From assembly GCF_014205225.1 (NCBI RefSeq), contig NZ_JACHNB010000001.1, positions 2,046,001-2,110,000 of the forward strand: a stretch of DNA of 64,000 nucleotides, read 5' to 3'. The translations under genes were made by a program, and so were the position numbers. Source of the stretch: Actinoplanes octamycinicus (GTDB lineage Bacteria; Actinomycetota; Actinomycetes; Mycobacteriales; Micromonosporaceae). Under the pieces are notes generated by a model. That model was not told the DNA's origin and made no database searches. It worked only from the letters and a program-made list of their open reading frames with translations. Positions 28,525 through 37,642 of this stretch are shown here, piece by piece (the first letter of the stretch is position 1; each line of letters begins with the position of its first letter).

Positions 28525-29082
28525 GTGCGCCGTCTCCTCGCCGTCACCCTCGCCGGCACCGCCCTCGCCGGCGTCCTGACCGGCTGCGGCGGCGAGGAGA
28601 ACTGGGCGAAGAAGTGCGCCACCACCAACGGTGTGGTCGAGTGCGCCGTGGCGGACCGCCCGCAGGTCGGCGAGGTCACCGGCGAGCTGCTGGACGGCGG
28701 GAGATACGACGTCGCCGACGACCGCGGCAAGGTCGTGGTGGTCAACTTCTGGGGCTCCTGGTGCCCGCCGTGCCGCGCCGAAGCCCCCGACCTGGAGCGG
28801 GTCTACCAGGCCACCAAGGCGAGCAAGGTGACCTTCCTGGGGATCAACTCGCGCGACGACCGGGACTCGGCGAAAGCGTTCGAGCGCGGCCGGGTCACCT
28901 ACCCGAGCATCTACGACTTCGAGGGCGACGTCGCGCTGAAGTTCGACGTCACCCAGACCACCACGCCGGCCACCCTGATCCTGGACCGGCAGGGCCGGAT
29001 CGCGGTCGCGCTGCGCCGGTCCACCACGGCCGCGGAGTTGCAGCCCCTCGTGGAGCGGGTGGCGGCGGAGGCGAACGGCTGA
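28525..29082 (+). CDS. TlpA/ResA-like thiol-disulfide lipoprotein
   Basis: This 185-residue exported lipoprotein has a signal with lipobox LTGC (Cys21), then a thioredoxin fold with the active site WCPPC (FWGSWCPPCRAEAPDLE) and the cis-Pro segment TTTPATLILD. It should reduce the haem-binding CxxCH cysteines of apocytochrome c outside the membrane, taking electrons from CcdA. GTG 28525 is one base after the phosphatase stop, and the ccdA ATG overlaps its own stop (TGATG). The neighbours ccdA, resB and ccsB confirm the pathway. Confidence 0.93.
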   Translation: MRRLLAVTLAGTALAGVLTGCGGEENWAKKCATTNGVVECAVADRPQVGEVTGELLDGGRYDVADDRGKVVVVNFWGSWCPPCRAEAPDLERVYQATKASKVTFLGINSRDDRDSAKAFERGRVTYPSIYDFEGDVALKFDVTQTTTPATLILDRQGRIAVALRRSTTAAELQPLVERVAAEANG

Positions 29083-29876
29083 TGGGCGAGTCCTTCAAGC
29101 AGATGGCGATCAGCGGACCGCTGGCGCTGGCCATCGGCGCCGCCATGATCGCCGGCCTGGTCAGCATCCTCTCGCCATGTGTCCTGCCGCTGGTCCCGGG
29201 CTATCTCTCCTACGTCACCGGCCTGGCCGGGGCGGACCTGGAGGCGGCGGTCGGGACGCCGTCGACGGTCGTCACCAAGAGCCGGATGGTCGCCCTGAAA
29301 AGCCGGGTGCTGGCCGGCAGCGTGCTCTTCGTCCTGGGTTTCTCCGTGGTGTTCACGCTGACCGTCGCCCTGGTGGCCAACGTCGCGTTCACCCTGCAGA
29401 CCAACCGGAACACGCTCAACCTGGTCCTCGGCGTGCTGATCATCCTGCTCGGCCTGGTCTACCTGGGCTGGATCCCGGGGCTGCAGCAGGAGGCCCGGAT
29501 CACCAAGCTCCCGGCGGCCGGCCTGCTCGGCGCGCCGGTGTTCGGCGCGATCTTCGCGGTCTCCTGGATCCCGTGCACCGGCCCGACCCTGATCGCGGTG
29601 ATGGGCCTGGCGACCACGACCGGGCAGACCGACCGGGCGGTGACCCTGGCGCTCGCCTTCAGCCTGGGGCTGGGCGTGCCGTTCATCCTCTTCGGGCTCT
29701 TCTTCCGCAAGCTGCTCGGCCTGTTCAAGGCGATCCGGCGGAACAGCCGGTGGGTCACCCGGATCGGCGGCGTCCTGCTGATCGCGGTCGGCGTCACCCT
29801 GGTCAGCGGCCAGTGGCTGCACTTCCTGGCCTGGCTGCAGACCACGGTCAATTTCGGCGAGGGGACACTGTTGTGA
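29082..29876 (+). CDS. ccdA: Cytochrome c biogenesis protein CcdA
   Basis: This 264-residue integral membrane protein (about six TM helices) passes electrons from cytoplasmic thioredoxin to TlpA/ResA. The two redox cysteines sit in LSPCVLPLVPGYLS in TM1 and IPCTGPTLIAVMGLA in TM4, as in the CcdA/DsbD-beta family. A ~25-residue hydrophilic loop follows TM1. ATG 29082 overlaps the stop of the thioredoxin gene and the resB GTG overlaps its stop, so the cytochrome c maturation genes are translationally coupled. Confidence 0.95.
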   Translation: MGESFKQMAISGPLALAIGAAMIAGLVSILSPCVLPLVPGYLSYVTGLAGADLEAAVGTPSTVVTKSRMVALKSRVLAGSVLFVLGFSVVFTLTVALVANVAFTLQTNRNTLNLVLGVLIILLGLVYLGWIPGLQQEARITKLPAAGLLGAPVFGAIFAVSWIPCTGPTLIAVMGLATTTGQTDRAVTLALAFSLGLGVPFILFGLFFRKLLGLFKAIRRNSRWVTRIGGVLLIAVGVTLVSGQWLHFLAWLQTTVNFGEGTLL

Positions 29877-31483
29877 CCGTCGTCGAGGACCGGCCGGCCA
29901 CCGCCGACGCCCCGCCGCCGCGCCGGGTCAACCCGGTCTGGGCGCTGCTGCGCAACTCGTGGCGGCAGCTGACCAGCATGCGGACCGCGCTGCTGCTGCT
30001 CTTCCTGCTGGCCGTGGCGGCGATCCCGGGCTCGGTGTTCCCGCAGACCTCGGTGAACCGGGAGCGGGTGTCGCAGTACTACACCGCGCACCCGGACCTG
30101 GCCCCCTGGGTGGACCGGCTGGGCGGCTTCGACGTCTACGCCTCGCCCTGGTTCGCGGCGATCTACCTGCTGCTGTTCACCTCGCTGGTCGGCTGCGTGC
30201 TGCCCCGGCTGCGCGATCACCTGCGGGCGCTGCGGACGGTGCCCCCGGAGGCGCCGAAACGGCTGGACCGGCTGCCGCAGCACGCCCCGGCCACCGACCG
30301 CCCGGAGGAGCCGGCCGTCGCGGCCGCCGAGCTGGCCCGGACGCTGCGCCGGAAACTCTTCCGGACCCGGCTGCGCGAGCTGCCGGACGGCGGCTTCACC
30401 GTCTCCGCCGAGAAGGGCTATCTCAAGGAGACCGGCAACCTGCTCTTCCACATCGCCATGCTGGCGGTGCTGATCGGCGTCGGCTTCGGCCACTGGTACG
30501 GCTGGCACGGCAACCGGCTCCTGGTGGCCGGCGCCGACCAGGGCTTCTGCAACTCGATCACGCAGTACGACGACTCCGCGCTCGGTCCCAAGGTGGACGC
30601 GTCCGACCTGCCGAAATTCTGCATGCGGATGACCGACTTCGAGGCCACCTACCAGACCACCGGCCAGCCCAAGTCGTTCCTGGCGACGGTGGAGGTCAAG
30701 GAGGGCGGCGGCGGGTACCGGCCGGAGAGCTTCACGGTCAACGACCCGCTCCGGCTGCACCACGCCAACGTGCACCTGATCGGCCAGGGCTACGCGCCGA
30801 TCCTGCGCTACACCGACCGGTACGGCGCCAGCCAGACCAAGATCGTCCCGTTCCTGCCGATCGACGGCATGCAGACCAGCGAGGGCGTCGCCCAGTTCCC
30901 GGACGTCAACATCGATCCGAAAACGAACCGGCGCGACGACCGGCTGCAGGTCGGCTTCGAGGGCTCCTACCTGCCCACCGGCGGCACCGACGGCAGCCCG
31001 CTGTCGAAGTTCCCGGCCGAGAACAACCCGGTCCTCTACCTCTCCGCCTACCGCGGCAACCTGGGCCTGGACGTTGGCCGGGCCGGCTCGGTCTACGCCC
31101 TGAACCGTGGCCAGATCACCAACGGCGAGCTGAAGAAGGTCAGCGGGGACCGGCCGCACGCGCTGCGCCCCGGCGAGACCTGGACCCTGGACGACGGCAC
31201 CAAGCTGGAGTTCCTGGGCACCCGGCAGTTCGCCACGCTCTCCATCCGCTACGACCCGACCCAGACGTTGGTGCTGGCCGGCGCGGTGCTCGGCCTGGTC
31301 GGGCTGATGCTGTCGCTGTTCGGGCACCGGCGCCGTGTGTGGTTCCGGGTGCTTCCAGCCAACGGTCAGGAAGCCGGCGGTAGCGTGATCGAAGCCGGTG
31401 GTCTGCCCCGTACCGATTATCCGGGCTTCGCGGCCGAGTTCGCCGCGCTGACCCAGCCCGCCGCCGAGGAGGGAACCCCCTGA
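29873..31483 (+). CDS. resB: Cytochrome c biogenesis protein ResB
   Basis: This 536-residue ResB/CcsB1-type membrane protein forms, with the next gene product, the System II haem-delivery and ligation complex. Three N-terminal TM segments are visible (~35-55, ~80-100, ~178-200), followed by a large extracytoplasmic domain and a last TM (~465-485). The family pattern LTSMRTALLLLFLLAVAA and PGSVFPQ in TM1, and NLLFHIAMLAVLIGVGFG before the outer domain, are clear. GTG 29873 overlaps the ccdA stop. The ccsB ATG overlaps its last base. Confidence 0.94.
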   Translation: MTVVEDRPATADAPPPRRVNPVWALLRNSWRQLTSMRTALLLLFLLAVAAIPGSVFPQTSVNRERVSQYYTAHPDLAPWVDRLGGFDVYASPWFAAIYLLLFTSLVGCVLPRLRDHLRALRTVPPEAPKRLDRLPQHAPATDRPEEPAVAAAELARTLRRKLFRTRLRELPDGGFTVSAEKGYLKETGNLLFHIAMLAVLIGVGFGHWYGWHGNRLLVAGADQGFCNSITQYDDSALGPKVDASDLPKFCMRMTDFEATYQTTGQPKSFLATVEVKEGGGGYRPESFTVNDPLRLHHANVHLIGQGYAPILRYTDRYGASQTKIVPFLPIDGMQTSEGVAQFPDVNIDPKTNRRDDRLQVGFEGSYLPTGGTDGSPLSKFPAENNPVLYLSAYRGNLGLDVGRAGSVYALNRGQITNGELKKVSGDRPHALRPGETWTLDDGTKLEFLGTRQFATLSIRYDPTQTLVLAGAVLGLVGLMLSLFGHRRRVWFRVLPANGQEAGGSVIEAGGLPRTDYPGFAAEFAALTQPAAEEGTP

Positions 31484-32448
31484 TGGCGAATGTGTCCGAC
31501 CAGCTCATGGCGCTGGCTGTGCTGGCCTACCTGGCCGCCATGATCTGTTACGCGGGGGAGTACGCGTTCGGCCGCCGCAGCCGGATCGGCAAGGCGGCGG
31601 TCCGCCCGGCCCGGCAGCTGGTGGGCTCCGGCGCCCCGGTGCCGCCCGACGACGACGTGATCGAGCAGCCCGGCAAACCGGGCCGCGGCGAGCTCGTCGG
31701 CCGGGTCGCCGTGGTGCTCAACGTCATCGCCCTGGCCCTGCACCTGGGCACCCTGGTCACCCGCGGGATCGCCGCCGACCGGATGCCCTGGGGCAACATG
31801 TACGAGTACATCCTCTCGGCCACCTTCGTCGGCTCGGCCGTCTTCATGGGCGTGCTGCTGCGCCGCCCGGCCCTGCGGCACCTCGGCCTGTTCTCCTCGC
31901 TGGCCCTGGTGGTGCTGCTCGGCGCGGCCGCGCTGATCGCCTACACCCCGGTCGGCCCGCTGGTGCCGGCCCTGCACTCGTACTGGTTCATCGTGCACGT
32001 CGCGACGATCATCGTGTCGTCCGGCATCTTCCTGATCGGCGCCGTGCCGGCCGCCATGTTCCTCGTCAAGAACGGCTATGACCAGGGCAAGCGCAGCTTC
32101 CCGTACACCCTGGGCAAGCGGGTGCCGACCTCGGCCACGGCGTTGGAGCGGCTCACCTTCCGGCTGCACGCGTTCGCCTTCCCGCTGTTCACCTTCGGCG
32201 CGCTGATCGCCGGGCCGCTGTGGGCCGAGGCGTCCTGGGGCCGTTACTGGGGCTGGGACCCGAAGGAGGTCTGGGCGTTCATCTCCTGGATCGTCTACGC
32301 GGCCTACCTGCACGCCCGCGCCACCCCGAGCGTGAAGCGCACGGTGGCGACGTGGATCGCCCTGCTCGGCTTCGTCACGATGCTGATGAACCTCTTCGGC
32401 GTGAACCTGTTCTTCGAAGGACTGCACAGCTACGCCAACGCCGGCTGA
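31483..32448 (+). CDS. ccsB: Cytochrome c biogenesis protein CcsB (CcsA family)
   Basis: This 321-residue haem-handling membrane protein of System II has the WWD signature WGRYWGWDPKEVW, conserved histidines in SYWFIVHVATI and RLHAFAF, and about eight TM helices. It exports and presents haem for attachment to apocytochrome c with ResB. A long hydrophilic loop (~35-72) follows TM1. It closes the hemL-to-ccsB operon. In Streptomyces the corresponding set (hemL, phosphatase, thioredoxin, ccdA, resB, ccsB) is likewise contiguous and close to menaquinone genes. Confidence 0.95.
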   Translation: MANVSDQLMALAVLAYLAAMICYAGEYAFGRRSRIGKAAVRPARQLVGSGAPVPPDDDVIEQPGKPGRGELVGRVAVVLNVIALALHLGTLVTRGIAADRMPWGNMYEYILSATFVGSAVFMGVLLRRPALRHLGLFSSLALVVLLGAAALIAYTPVGPLVPALHSYWFIVHVATIIVSSGIFLIGAVPAAMFLVKNGYDQGKRSFPYTLGKRVPTSATALERLTFRLHAFAFPLFTFGALIAGPLWAEASWGRYWGWDPKEVWAFISWIVYAAYLHARATPSVKRTVATWIALLGFVTMLMNLFGVNLFFEGLHSYANAG

Positions 32449-32620
32449 CGGTCAACTTCAAGATCTTCAGCTACGCAGGCCCGTGCGGGTACGGATCGCA
32501 TGCTCCCGCGCGGGCCGAGCGGGCTGATCTGGCCGCTGCGCGTCCATGACGATCAGCCCCCTCTTCACTGTCCGCGGGTGGTCACCGAACCCAGAACCCG
32601 CTCAGACCCTCCAGTGATCC

Positions 32621-32722
32621 CACGAAACGCCGCCGGTGAGATGGGCTCGACTTTTCCGACGCCGCGGGGTGTGCGGTGGCGGAAAAGTCGCGCCCATCTC
32701 ACCGGTTACAAGGCGTTTTGTG
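32621..32722. repeat. 102-nt imperfect palindrome between convergent genes
   Basis: Core arms CCGGTGAGATGGGC (32633-32646) and GCCCATCTCACCGG (32692-32705) are perfect; after one mismatch CGACTTTTCC (32648-32657) pairs with GGAAAAGTCG (32681-32690). Outer arms CACGAAACGCC (32621-32631) and GGCGTTTTGTG (32712-32722) pair with one mismatch. It fills the gap after ccsB and before a leftward gene end. It is larger than a usual terminator and may be a REP/MITE-like element or structured RNA. The rest of 32449-32742 shows no gene. Confidence 0.8.
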
Positions 32723-32742
32723 CGCGGAGCGAAGCGGAGCCA

Positions 32743-33609
32743 TTAAGCACAGTCTCCGGCGTTCCAGGTGTCGTAGCGGGTCAGCCAGTCGAGGCAGAAG
32801 CCGCCGCTGCGTTGCTGTTGGCCCGGGTTCACGCCGGTCAGGGTAGGTACGTCGTCGCGCCAGAAGCGGGCCGGGCCGCCGTCGGGCGGGCGGAGCTGGA
32901 CGTTGTCGACCTTGACGGAGGGGACGTCGATGCGGCCGGGCTTCTTGCCGTCGACGTGCACCTCGACGTACTGCTCGACGAAGGCGCTGCCGCCGATCGG
33001 CAGCTTCTGCGCGGTGAGCAGGTTCCACCGGTTGTTCCACCACAGCCAGGCCTGCCACATCCCGCCGGCGTCGGTGTGCAGGTCCAGCCAGACCGTGTCG
33101 CCCGGCCGCACCTGGTACTGGTCGTAGAACTGCCAGGACCGGGTGTTCGTGTTGTACGTGTAGATGTGCGGCTGCCCCGGTGACCGCCACCCGGTCTCCG
33201 CCCAGCCCGCCTCCAGCCACGCGATGCCACCCTTGCCCAGGTCCCGTTTGGCCATGAACCGGCCGGCGATGAAGTCGTAGGTGCCGGGCCGGATGGAGCC
33301 GTCCACCACGGCGAACCGGCCGGACACGCCACTCCACTCGTTCGCGGTGCCGGCGCCCAGGTGGTGATAGCCACTCGGCGTGAAACCGGGCGGCTTCAAC
33401 GTGCGTACCGAAGACTCGAGAACCCTGGCCCGGCAGGCGCCGGGAGCCGACGGCGATGCCCGGACCGAGGGTGGCCGGCTGGAAGCCGGTCCGGGAGAAC
33501 CGCAGGCGGGCAGCCGATCCGTCCGCGCGGAGACGGCCGGCGCGGCGATCGCGACGCCGGCCAGCAGCCCGAGCAGGGCCCACCACCGGGTCACGCTTCG
33601 CCGCCTCAC
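32743..33609 (-). CDS. Secreted protein of unknown function
   Basis: This 288-residue protein has a signal peptide (MRRRSVTRWWALLGLLAGVAI then AAPAVSA). A variable Pro/Ser-rich stretch leads to a mature domain rich in Trp, Tyr and Gly (GIAWLEAGWAETGW, YTYNTNTRSWQFYDQY, WQAWLWWNNRWNLLT). The aromatic, beta-like pattern suggests a carbohydrate- or lipid-binding sandwich, but I recognise no family. Cysteines occur at both ends (near 36, 58, 272 and 287) and could form disulfides. GTG 33609 follows AGGGAG closely. It is convergent with ccsB and divergent from the UbiD-like gene. Confidence 0.8.
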   Translation of the reverse strand: MRRRSVTRWWALLGLLAGVAIAAPAVSARTDRLPACGSPGPASSRPPSVRASPSAPGACRARVLESSVRTLKPPGFTPSGYHHLGAGTANEWSGVSGRFAVVDGSIRPGTYDFIAGRFMAKRDLGKGGIAWLEAGWAETGWRSPGQPHIYTYNTNTRSWQFYDQYQVRPGDTVWLDLHTDAGGMWQAWLWWNNRWNLLTAQKLPIGGSAFVEQYVEVHVDGKKPGRIDVPSVKVDNVQLRPPDGGPARFWRDDVPTLTGVNPGQQQRSGGFCLDWLTRYDTWNAGDCA

Positions 33610-33690
33610 GATCTCCCTAACGTGAGGCGCAGATCAAGAGTGACGGACCTGGGCTCCGGAACGGGCCGGAGCGGTGCCAGACTGTTGTTC

Positions 33691-35151
33691 ATGGCGTCTC
33701 GTGGGTTTCCCTATGCCGATCTGCAGAGCTTCATCGCCGCCCTGGAATCCGCCGGTGAGCTGCGCCGGGTCACCGTCCCGGTGGATCCGACGCTGGAGAT
33801 CAGCGAGGTGGTGACCCGCACCGTCCGGGCCGGCGGCCCGGCGCTGCTGTTCGAGCGGCCGACCCGCGGCGACATGCCGGTGGCGATCAACCTGTTCGGC
33901 ACCGAGAAGCGGATGGCGATGGCGCTCGGCGTGGAGACGCTGGACGAGATCGGCGCGCGGATCGGCGCGCTGGCCAAGCCGGAGCTGCCGGTCGGCTGGG
34001 CCGGGATCCGCGAGGGCATCGCCAAGGTGCTGCAGCTCAAATCGGTCCCGCCGAAAAAGGTGAAGGTCGCGCCCTGCCAGGAGATCGTCCTCAAGGGCGA
34101 CCAGGTCGACCTGAACCGGCTGCCCGGCCTGCAGGTGTGGCCGGGCGACGGCGGCATCTTCCACAACTTCGGGCTGACCCACACCAAGCACCCGGAGACC
34201 GGCAAGCGCAACCTGGGTCTCTACCGGCTGCAGCAGCACTCGAAGAACACGCTCGGCATGCACTGGCAGATCCACAAGGACTCGACCGCGCACCACGCGG
34301 TCGCCGAGCGGCTCGGGCAGCGCCTGCCGGTGGCGATCGCGATCGGCGCCGACCCGGTGGTCTGTTACGCGGCGAGCGCCCCGCTGCCCGGCGACATCGA
34401 CGAGTACCTGTTCGCCGGTTTCCTGCGCGGCGAGCGCGTCGAGATGGTCGACTGCGTGACCGTGCCGCTGCAGGTCCCGGCGAACGCGCAGGTGATCCTG
34501 GAGGGCTACCTGGAGCCGGGGGAGCGGCTGCCGGAGGGCCCGTTCGGCGACCACACCGGTTATTACACCCCGGTCGAGCCGTTCCCGGTGCTGCACATCG
34601 AGTGCATGACCATGCGCAAGGACCCGGTCTACCACTCGATCGTCACGTCCCAGCCGCCGCAGGAGGACCACGGCCTGGGCAAGGCCACCGAGCGGATCTT
34701 CCTGCCGCTGGCCAAGATCCTGATTCCGGACATCGTGGACTACGACATGCCGGCCGCCGGCGTCTTCCACAACTGTCTGATCGTGTCGATCAACAAGCGC
34801 TTCCCGAAGCACGCGCAGAAGGTGATGAACGCGATCTGGGGCGCCCACCTGCTGTCGCTGACCAAGCTGATCGTGGTGGTCGACGACGACTGCGACGTGC
34901 ACGACTACCAGCAGGTCGCGTTCCGCGCCTTCGGCAACGTCGACTACGCCCGCGACCTGCTGCTCACCGAGGGCCCGGTGGATCACCTGGACCACTCGTC
35001 CTACCAGCAGTTCTGGGGCGGCAAGGCGGGTGTCGACGCCACCCGTAAGCTGCCCGCCGAGGGGTACACCCGGGGCTGGCCGGAGGAGATGGTGATGGCC
35101 CCGGAGGTCGTGTCCCTGGTCGACAAGCGGTGGAAGGAATACGGGCTGTGA
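33691..35151 (+). CDS. mqnL: UbiD-family menaquinone decarboxylase
   Basis: This 486-residue prenylated-FMN-dependent decarboxylase of the UbiD family has the typical N-terminal YADLQSFIAALESAGELRRV, LFGTEKRMAMALG, NLGLYRLQQHSKNTLGMHWQ and EGPFGDHTGYY segments. Linked to a MqnP-type prenyltransferase gene that overlaps its stop, it is best read as the decarboxylase acting on the 1,4-dihydroxy-6-naphthoate-derived intermediate of the futalosine route. It depends on the UbiX-like flavin prenyltransferase encoded at 37643. ATG 33691 is chosen because upstream codons overlap the start of the divergent gene. The symbol mqnL follows recent usage. Confidence 0.9.
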   Translation: MASRGFPYADLQSFIAALESAGELRRVTVPVDPTLEISEVVTRTVRAGGPALLFERPTRGDMPVAINLFGTEKRMAMALGVETLDEIGARIGALAKPELPVGWAGIREGIAKVLQLKSVPPKKVKVAPCQEIVLKGDQVDLNRLPGLQVWPGDGGIFHNFGLTHTKHPETGKRNLGLYRLQQHSKNTLGMHWQIHKDSTAHHAVAERLGQRLPVAIAIGADPVVCYAASAPLPGDIDEYLFAGFLRGERVEMVDCVTVPLQVPANAQVILEGYLEPGERLPEGPFGDHTGYYTPVEPFPVLHIECMTMRKDPVYHSIVTSQPPQEDHGLGKATERIFLPLAKILIPDIVDYDMPAAGVFHNCLIVSINKRFPKHAQKVMNAIWGAHLLSLTKLIVVVDDDCDVHDYQQVAFRAFGNVDYARDLLLTEGPVDHLDHSSYQQFWGGKAGVDATRKLPAEGYTRGWPEEMVMAPEVVSLVDKRWKEYGL

Positions 35152-36035
35152 CGGCTCTGGAAGCGCCTCCCGGGAAGATCAAGTCCTTCCTGCGGCTCGT
35201 CATGATCGAGCACTCGGTCTTCGCGCTGCCGTTCGCCTACCTGTCGGCCCTGGTGGCGATCGACCGGGACGGGACCGGGCGGCACTGGGGCGACCTGGTG
35301 CTGATCACCGTCGCCATGGTGTCCGGCCGGACGTTCGCGATGGCCGCCAACCGGATCCTGGACCGCCGGATCGACGCGCTGAACCCGCGGACCCAGAACC
35401 GCGAGCTGGTCACCGGCGCGGTGAGCGTGCGGACCGCCTGGACCGGCGCGCTGATCTCGCTGGTGGTGCTGATCCTGGCCGCCGCCCTGCTCAACCCGCT
35501 CTGCCTGGTGCTGTCGCCGCTCGCGGTGATCCCGCTGGTGATCTATCCGTACGCCAAGCGGTTCACGAACTTCCCGCACTACGTGCTCGCCCTGGCCCAG
35601 GCGGTCGCCCCGGTCGGCGCCTGGCTGGCGATCACCGGCACCTTCCACGGTTCCGGCCCGGCGTGGGTGCTCGGCGTCGCGGTCGGCCTGTGGATCGGCG
35701 GGTTCGACATCATCTACGCCTGCCAGGACGTCGAGGTGGACCGCAGGATCGGGGTGCACTCCACGCCGGCCCGGTTCGGGGTGCCCATCGCCCTGCACAT
35801 CTCCACCGCCACCCACGTGATGACCTTCGCCCTGTTCGTCGTGTTCGGCCAGCTGGTCGGGCTGGGCTGGCTCTGGTGGATCGGCCTGGCGCTGACCGCC
35901 GGCGGCCTGATCTACCAGCACGTGGTGGTGACGCCGACCGACCTGTCCAAGGTCAACCGGGCGTTCTTCACCGCCAACGGATTCATCGGCATCGCGCTCT
36001 TCCTCTTCGCGCTGCTCGACCTGATCCTGCTGTAA
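35148..36035 (+). CDS. mqnP: Menaquinone biosynthesis prenyltransferase (UbiA family)
   Basis: This 295-residue UbiA-type membrane prenyltransferase has eight or nine TM helices. Two Asp-rich Mg-diphosphate motifs are visible: NRILDRRIDALNPRTQNR and YACQDVEVDRRIG. It attaches the polyprenyl tail to the futalosine-route naphthoate. GTG 35148 overlaps the UbiD-like gene's stop (GTGA), so the two are coupled. The product sits in the cytoplasmic membrane. The following genes are an unrelated ECF pair, after which the UbiX-like gene resumes the pathway. Confidence 0.92.
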   Translation: MTALEAPPGKIKSFLRLVMIEHSVFALPFAYLSALVAIDRDGTGRHWGDLVLITVAMVSGRTFAMAANRILDRRIDALNPRTQNRELVTGAVSVRTAWTGALISLVVLILAAALLNPLCLVLSPLAVIPLVIYPYAKRFTNFPHYVLALAQAVAPVGAWLAITGTFHGSGPAWVLGVAVGLWIGGFDIIYACQDVEVDRRIGVHSTPARFGVPIALHISTATHVMTFALFVVFGQLVGLGWLWWIGLALTAGGLIYQHVVVTPTDLSKVNRAFFTANGFIGIALFLFALLDLILL

Positions 36036-36060
36036 CCGGATCGGCCGGTCGCTCCGTCTA

Positions 36061-36573
36061 GTGATCGTGAGCGATCGAGAGGCCGAGTTCCGGGAATTCG
36101 TGGCCGCGCAGATGGAGTCCCTGCGCGGCCTCGCCTATCTCACGTGCGGCGACTGGCAGGCGGCCGAGGACGCGGTCCTCACCGTGCTGGCCCGGCTCTA
36201 CGTGAAGTGGTCCCGGATCGACAACGTCGCCGGCTACGCCCGGGCCGCGGTGGTCCGGGCGGCCATCGACGAGACCCGCCGCCCGTGGTGGCGGCGGGAG
36301 CGTTCCGGCGGCGACGGCCTCCCGGAGCCGGTCGTGCCCGATCTGACGGGGGCGGTGCACGACCGGCTCGAGCTGCGCGCGGCCTTGCTCAAGGTGCCGC
36401 CACGGCACCGCGCGGTGCTGGTGCTGCGGTTCCTGGAGGGGCTCAGCGTGCAGCAGACCGCGGCGGCGCTGCGCTGCCCGGAGGGCACCGTGAAGGTCTA
36501 CACGGCCCGCGGCCTCGACACGCTCCGGCGGATCCTGGGAGTCGATCTGGAGGAACGTCATGCGGTTGTCTGA
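36061..36573 (+). CDS. ECF RNA polymerase sigma factor (SigE family)
   Basis: This 170-residue ECF sigma factor has region 2 (~8-75; VAAQMESLRGLAYLTCGDWQ, AEDAVLTVLARLYVKW) and region 4 (~105-160; LKVPPRHRAVLVLRFLEGLS, AAALRCPEGTVKVYTARGL). GTG 36061 is taken; GTG 36067 is equally possible, and no ribosome binding site is seen. The downstream gene overlaps it by 14 bases and encodes a membrane-anchored partner. The pair splits the menaquinone genes mqnP and ubiX, so it may have been inserted, or it may control them. Confidence 0.92.
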   Translation: MIVSDREAEFREFVAAQMESLRGLAYLTCGDWQAAEDAVLTVLARLYVKWSRIDNVAGYARAAVVRAAIDETRRPWWRRERSGGDGLPEPVVPDLTGAVHDRLELRAALLKVPPRHRAVLVLRFLEGLSVQQTAAALRCPEGTVKVYTARGLDTLRRILGVDLEERHAVV

Positions 36574-37630
36574 GCTGCTCGACGAGGTGCGCGCGGAGGC
36601 GCCACCGCCGCGGTACGACGTGGACGCGGTGGTCGCGGCCGGCCGCCGGCTGCGGTGGCGCCGGCGGGTCACCGCGGTGGCCGCGGTCGTGCTGGCGGTG
36701 ACCGCGGTGGTGACCGTCCCGCAGCTGACGACGGACCGCCGCCCGAGCCGGCACACCGTCCCGGCGGTGCGGGTCAGCCCGAGCACCACCCCGGCGGCGA
36801 CCCTCGGATACGCCTTCACCGGCTACACCGCGGGCCGCTTCCGGGTGGAGGAACCCGGGGAGGCGATCGCCGGCTGGAACCTCAACCCGATCACCGACGT
36901 CAAGGACCCGGACCGCTGCCGGTTGAACTGCTACCTCGGCGTGCGCGGCATCCCGGTGACCGATCCGAGGTTCCCGAGGGAGCGGTCGCGGACCGCCACC
37001 GAGCCGATCAACGGCCGGCCGGCCTACTGGCTCGTCGACCGGGACATGGGTTTCCTCGTGCTGCTCTGGCAGTACGCCGACGACGCCTGGGCGTTCGTCT
37101 CCCGGCCGAACTACCGGACCGAGTCGGACGCGCCGATGACCCGTGACGACATGCGCCGGATCGCCGAGGCGTTCCGGCCCGGATCGACCCGGACGGTGCC
37201 CACCCCGTTCCGGCCGTCATACCTGCCGGCCGGCTGGCGACTGACCGGCTCCCGCGGCATGACGGGATGGTCCGGTGCCACCCTCCGGAACGCGGCGACC
37301 ATCGCGGGCATGCCGGCCGACCGGACGATCACGGTGATCAAGCCGCCGCGCGCCGCCGACCTGCTGGAGCTGGTGCTGGCGCCGCTCGGCAAGAACAAGA
37401 CGCCGACCGCGGAGCCGATCTGCGTGCGGCAGAAGGACGGCGGTTACTGCCGGATGCGGCTGCCCGACCGGGACGCGGTGCTGGACGTGCGCGGCGGCAC
37501 CGCGCTCTCCCTGGCCGACCTGCGCCGGATCATCGAGGGGCTGACCGTCGCCGACCCGAGGAAGCCCGGGACCTGGACCCCGATCACCGCCGCGTTCCCG
37601 GCCGCCGCGCAGTTCACCGTGGTCAAGTAG
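36560..37630 (+). CDS. Single-pass membrane protein paired with ECF sigma factor
   Basis: This 356-residue protein has a ~35-residue cytoplasmic N-terminus (MRLSELLDEVRAEAPPPRYD), one TM helix (~37-55, VTAVAAVVLAVTAVVTV) and an extracytoplasmic domain of ~290 residues with two halves and four cysteines (RCRLNCYLG; ICVRQKDGGYCRM). The overlap with the sigma gene and the topology suggest a regulator of that sigma, though no known anti-sigma motif is visible. The outer domain resembles no family I can name. ATG 36560 lies inside the sigma reading frame. Confidence 0.78.
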   Translation: MRLSELLDEVRAEAPPPRYDVDAVVAAGRRLRWRRRVTAVAAVVLAVTAVVTVPQLTTDRRPSRHTVPAVRVSPSTTPAATLGYAFTGYTAGRFRVEEPGEAIAGWNLNPITDVKDPDRCRLNCYLGVRGIPVTDPRFPRERSRTATEPINGRPAYWLVDRDMGFLVLLWQYADDAWAFVSRPNYRTESDAPMTRDDMRRIAEAFRPGSTRTVPTPFRPSYLPAGWRLTGSRGMTGWSGATLRNAATIAGMPADRTITVIKPPRAADLLELVLAPLGKNKTPTAEPICVRQKDGGYCRMRLPDRDAVLDVRGGTALSLADLRRIIEGLTVADPRKPGTWTPITAAFPAAAQFTVVK

Positions 37631-37642
37631 CACACTGGGAGC

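Noticed and set aside
32449..32620. Short frames after ccsB
   Set aside because: No ribosome binding site, codon bias or similarity; the region appears to be untranslated spacer before the palindrome.
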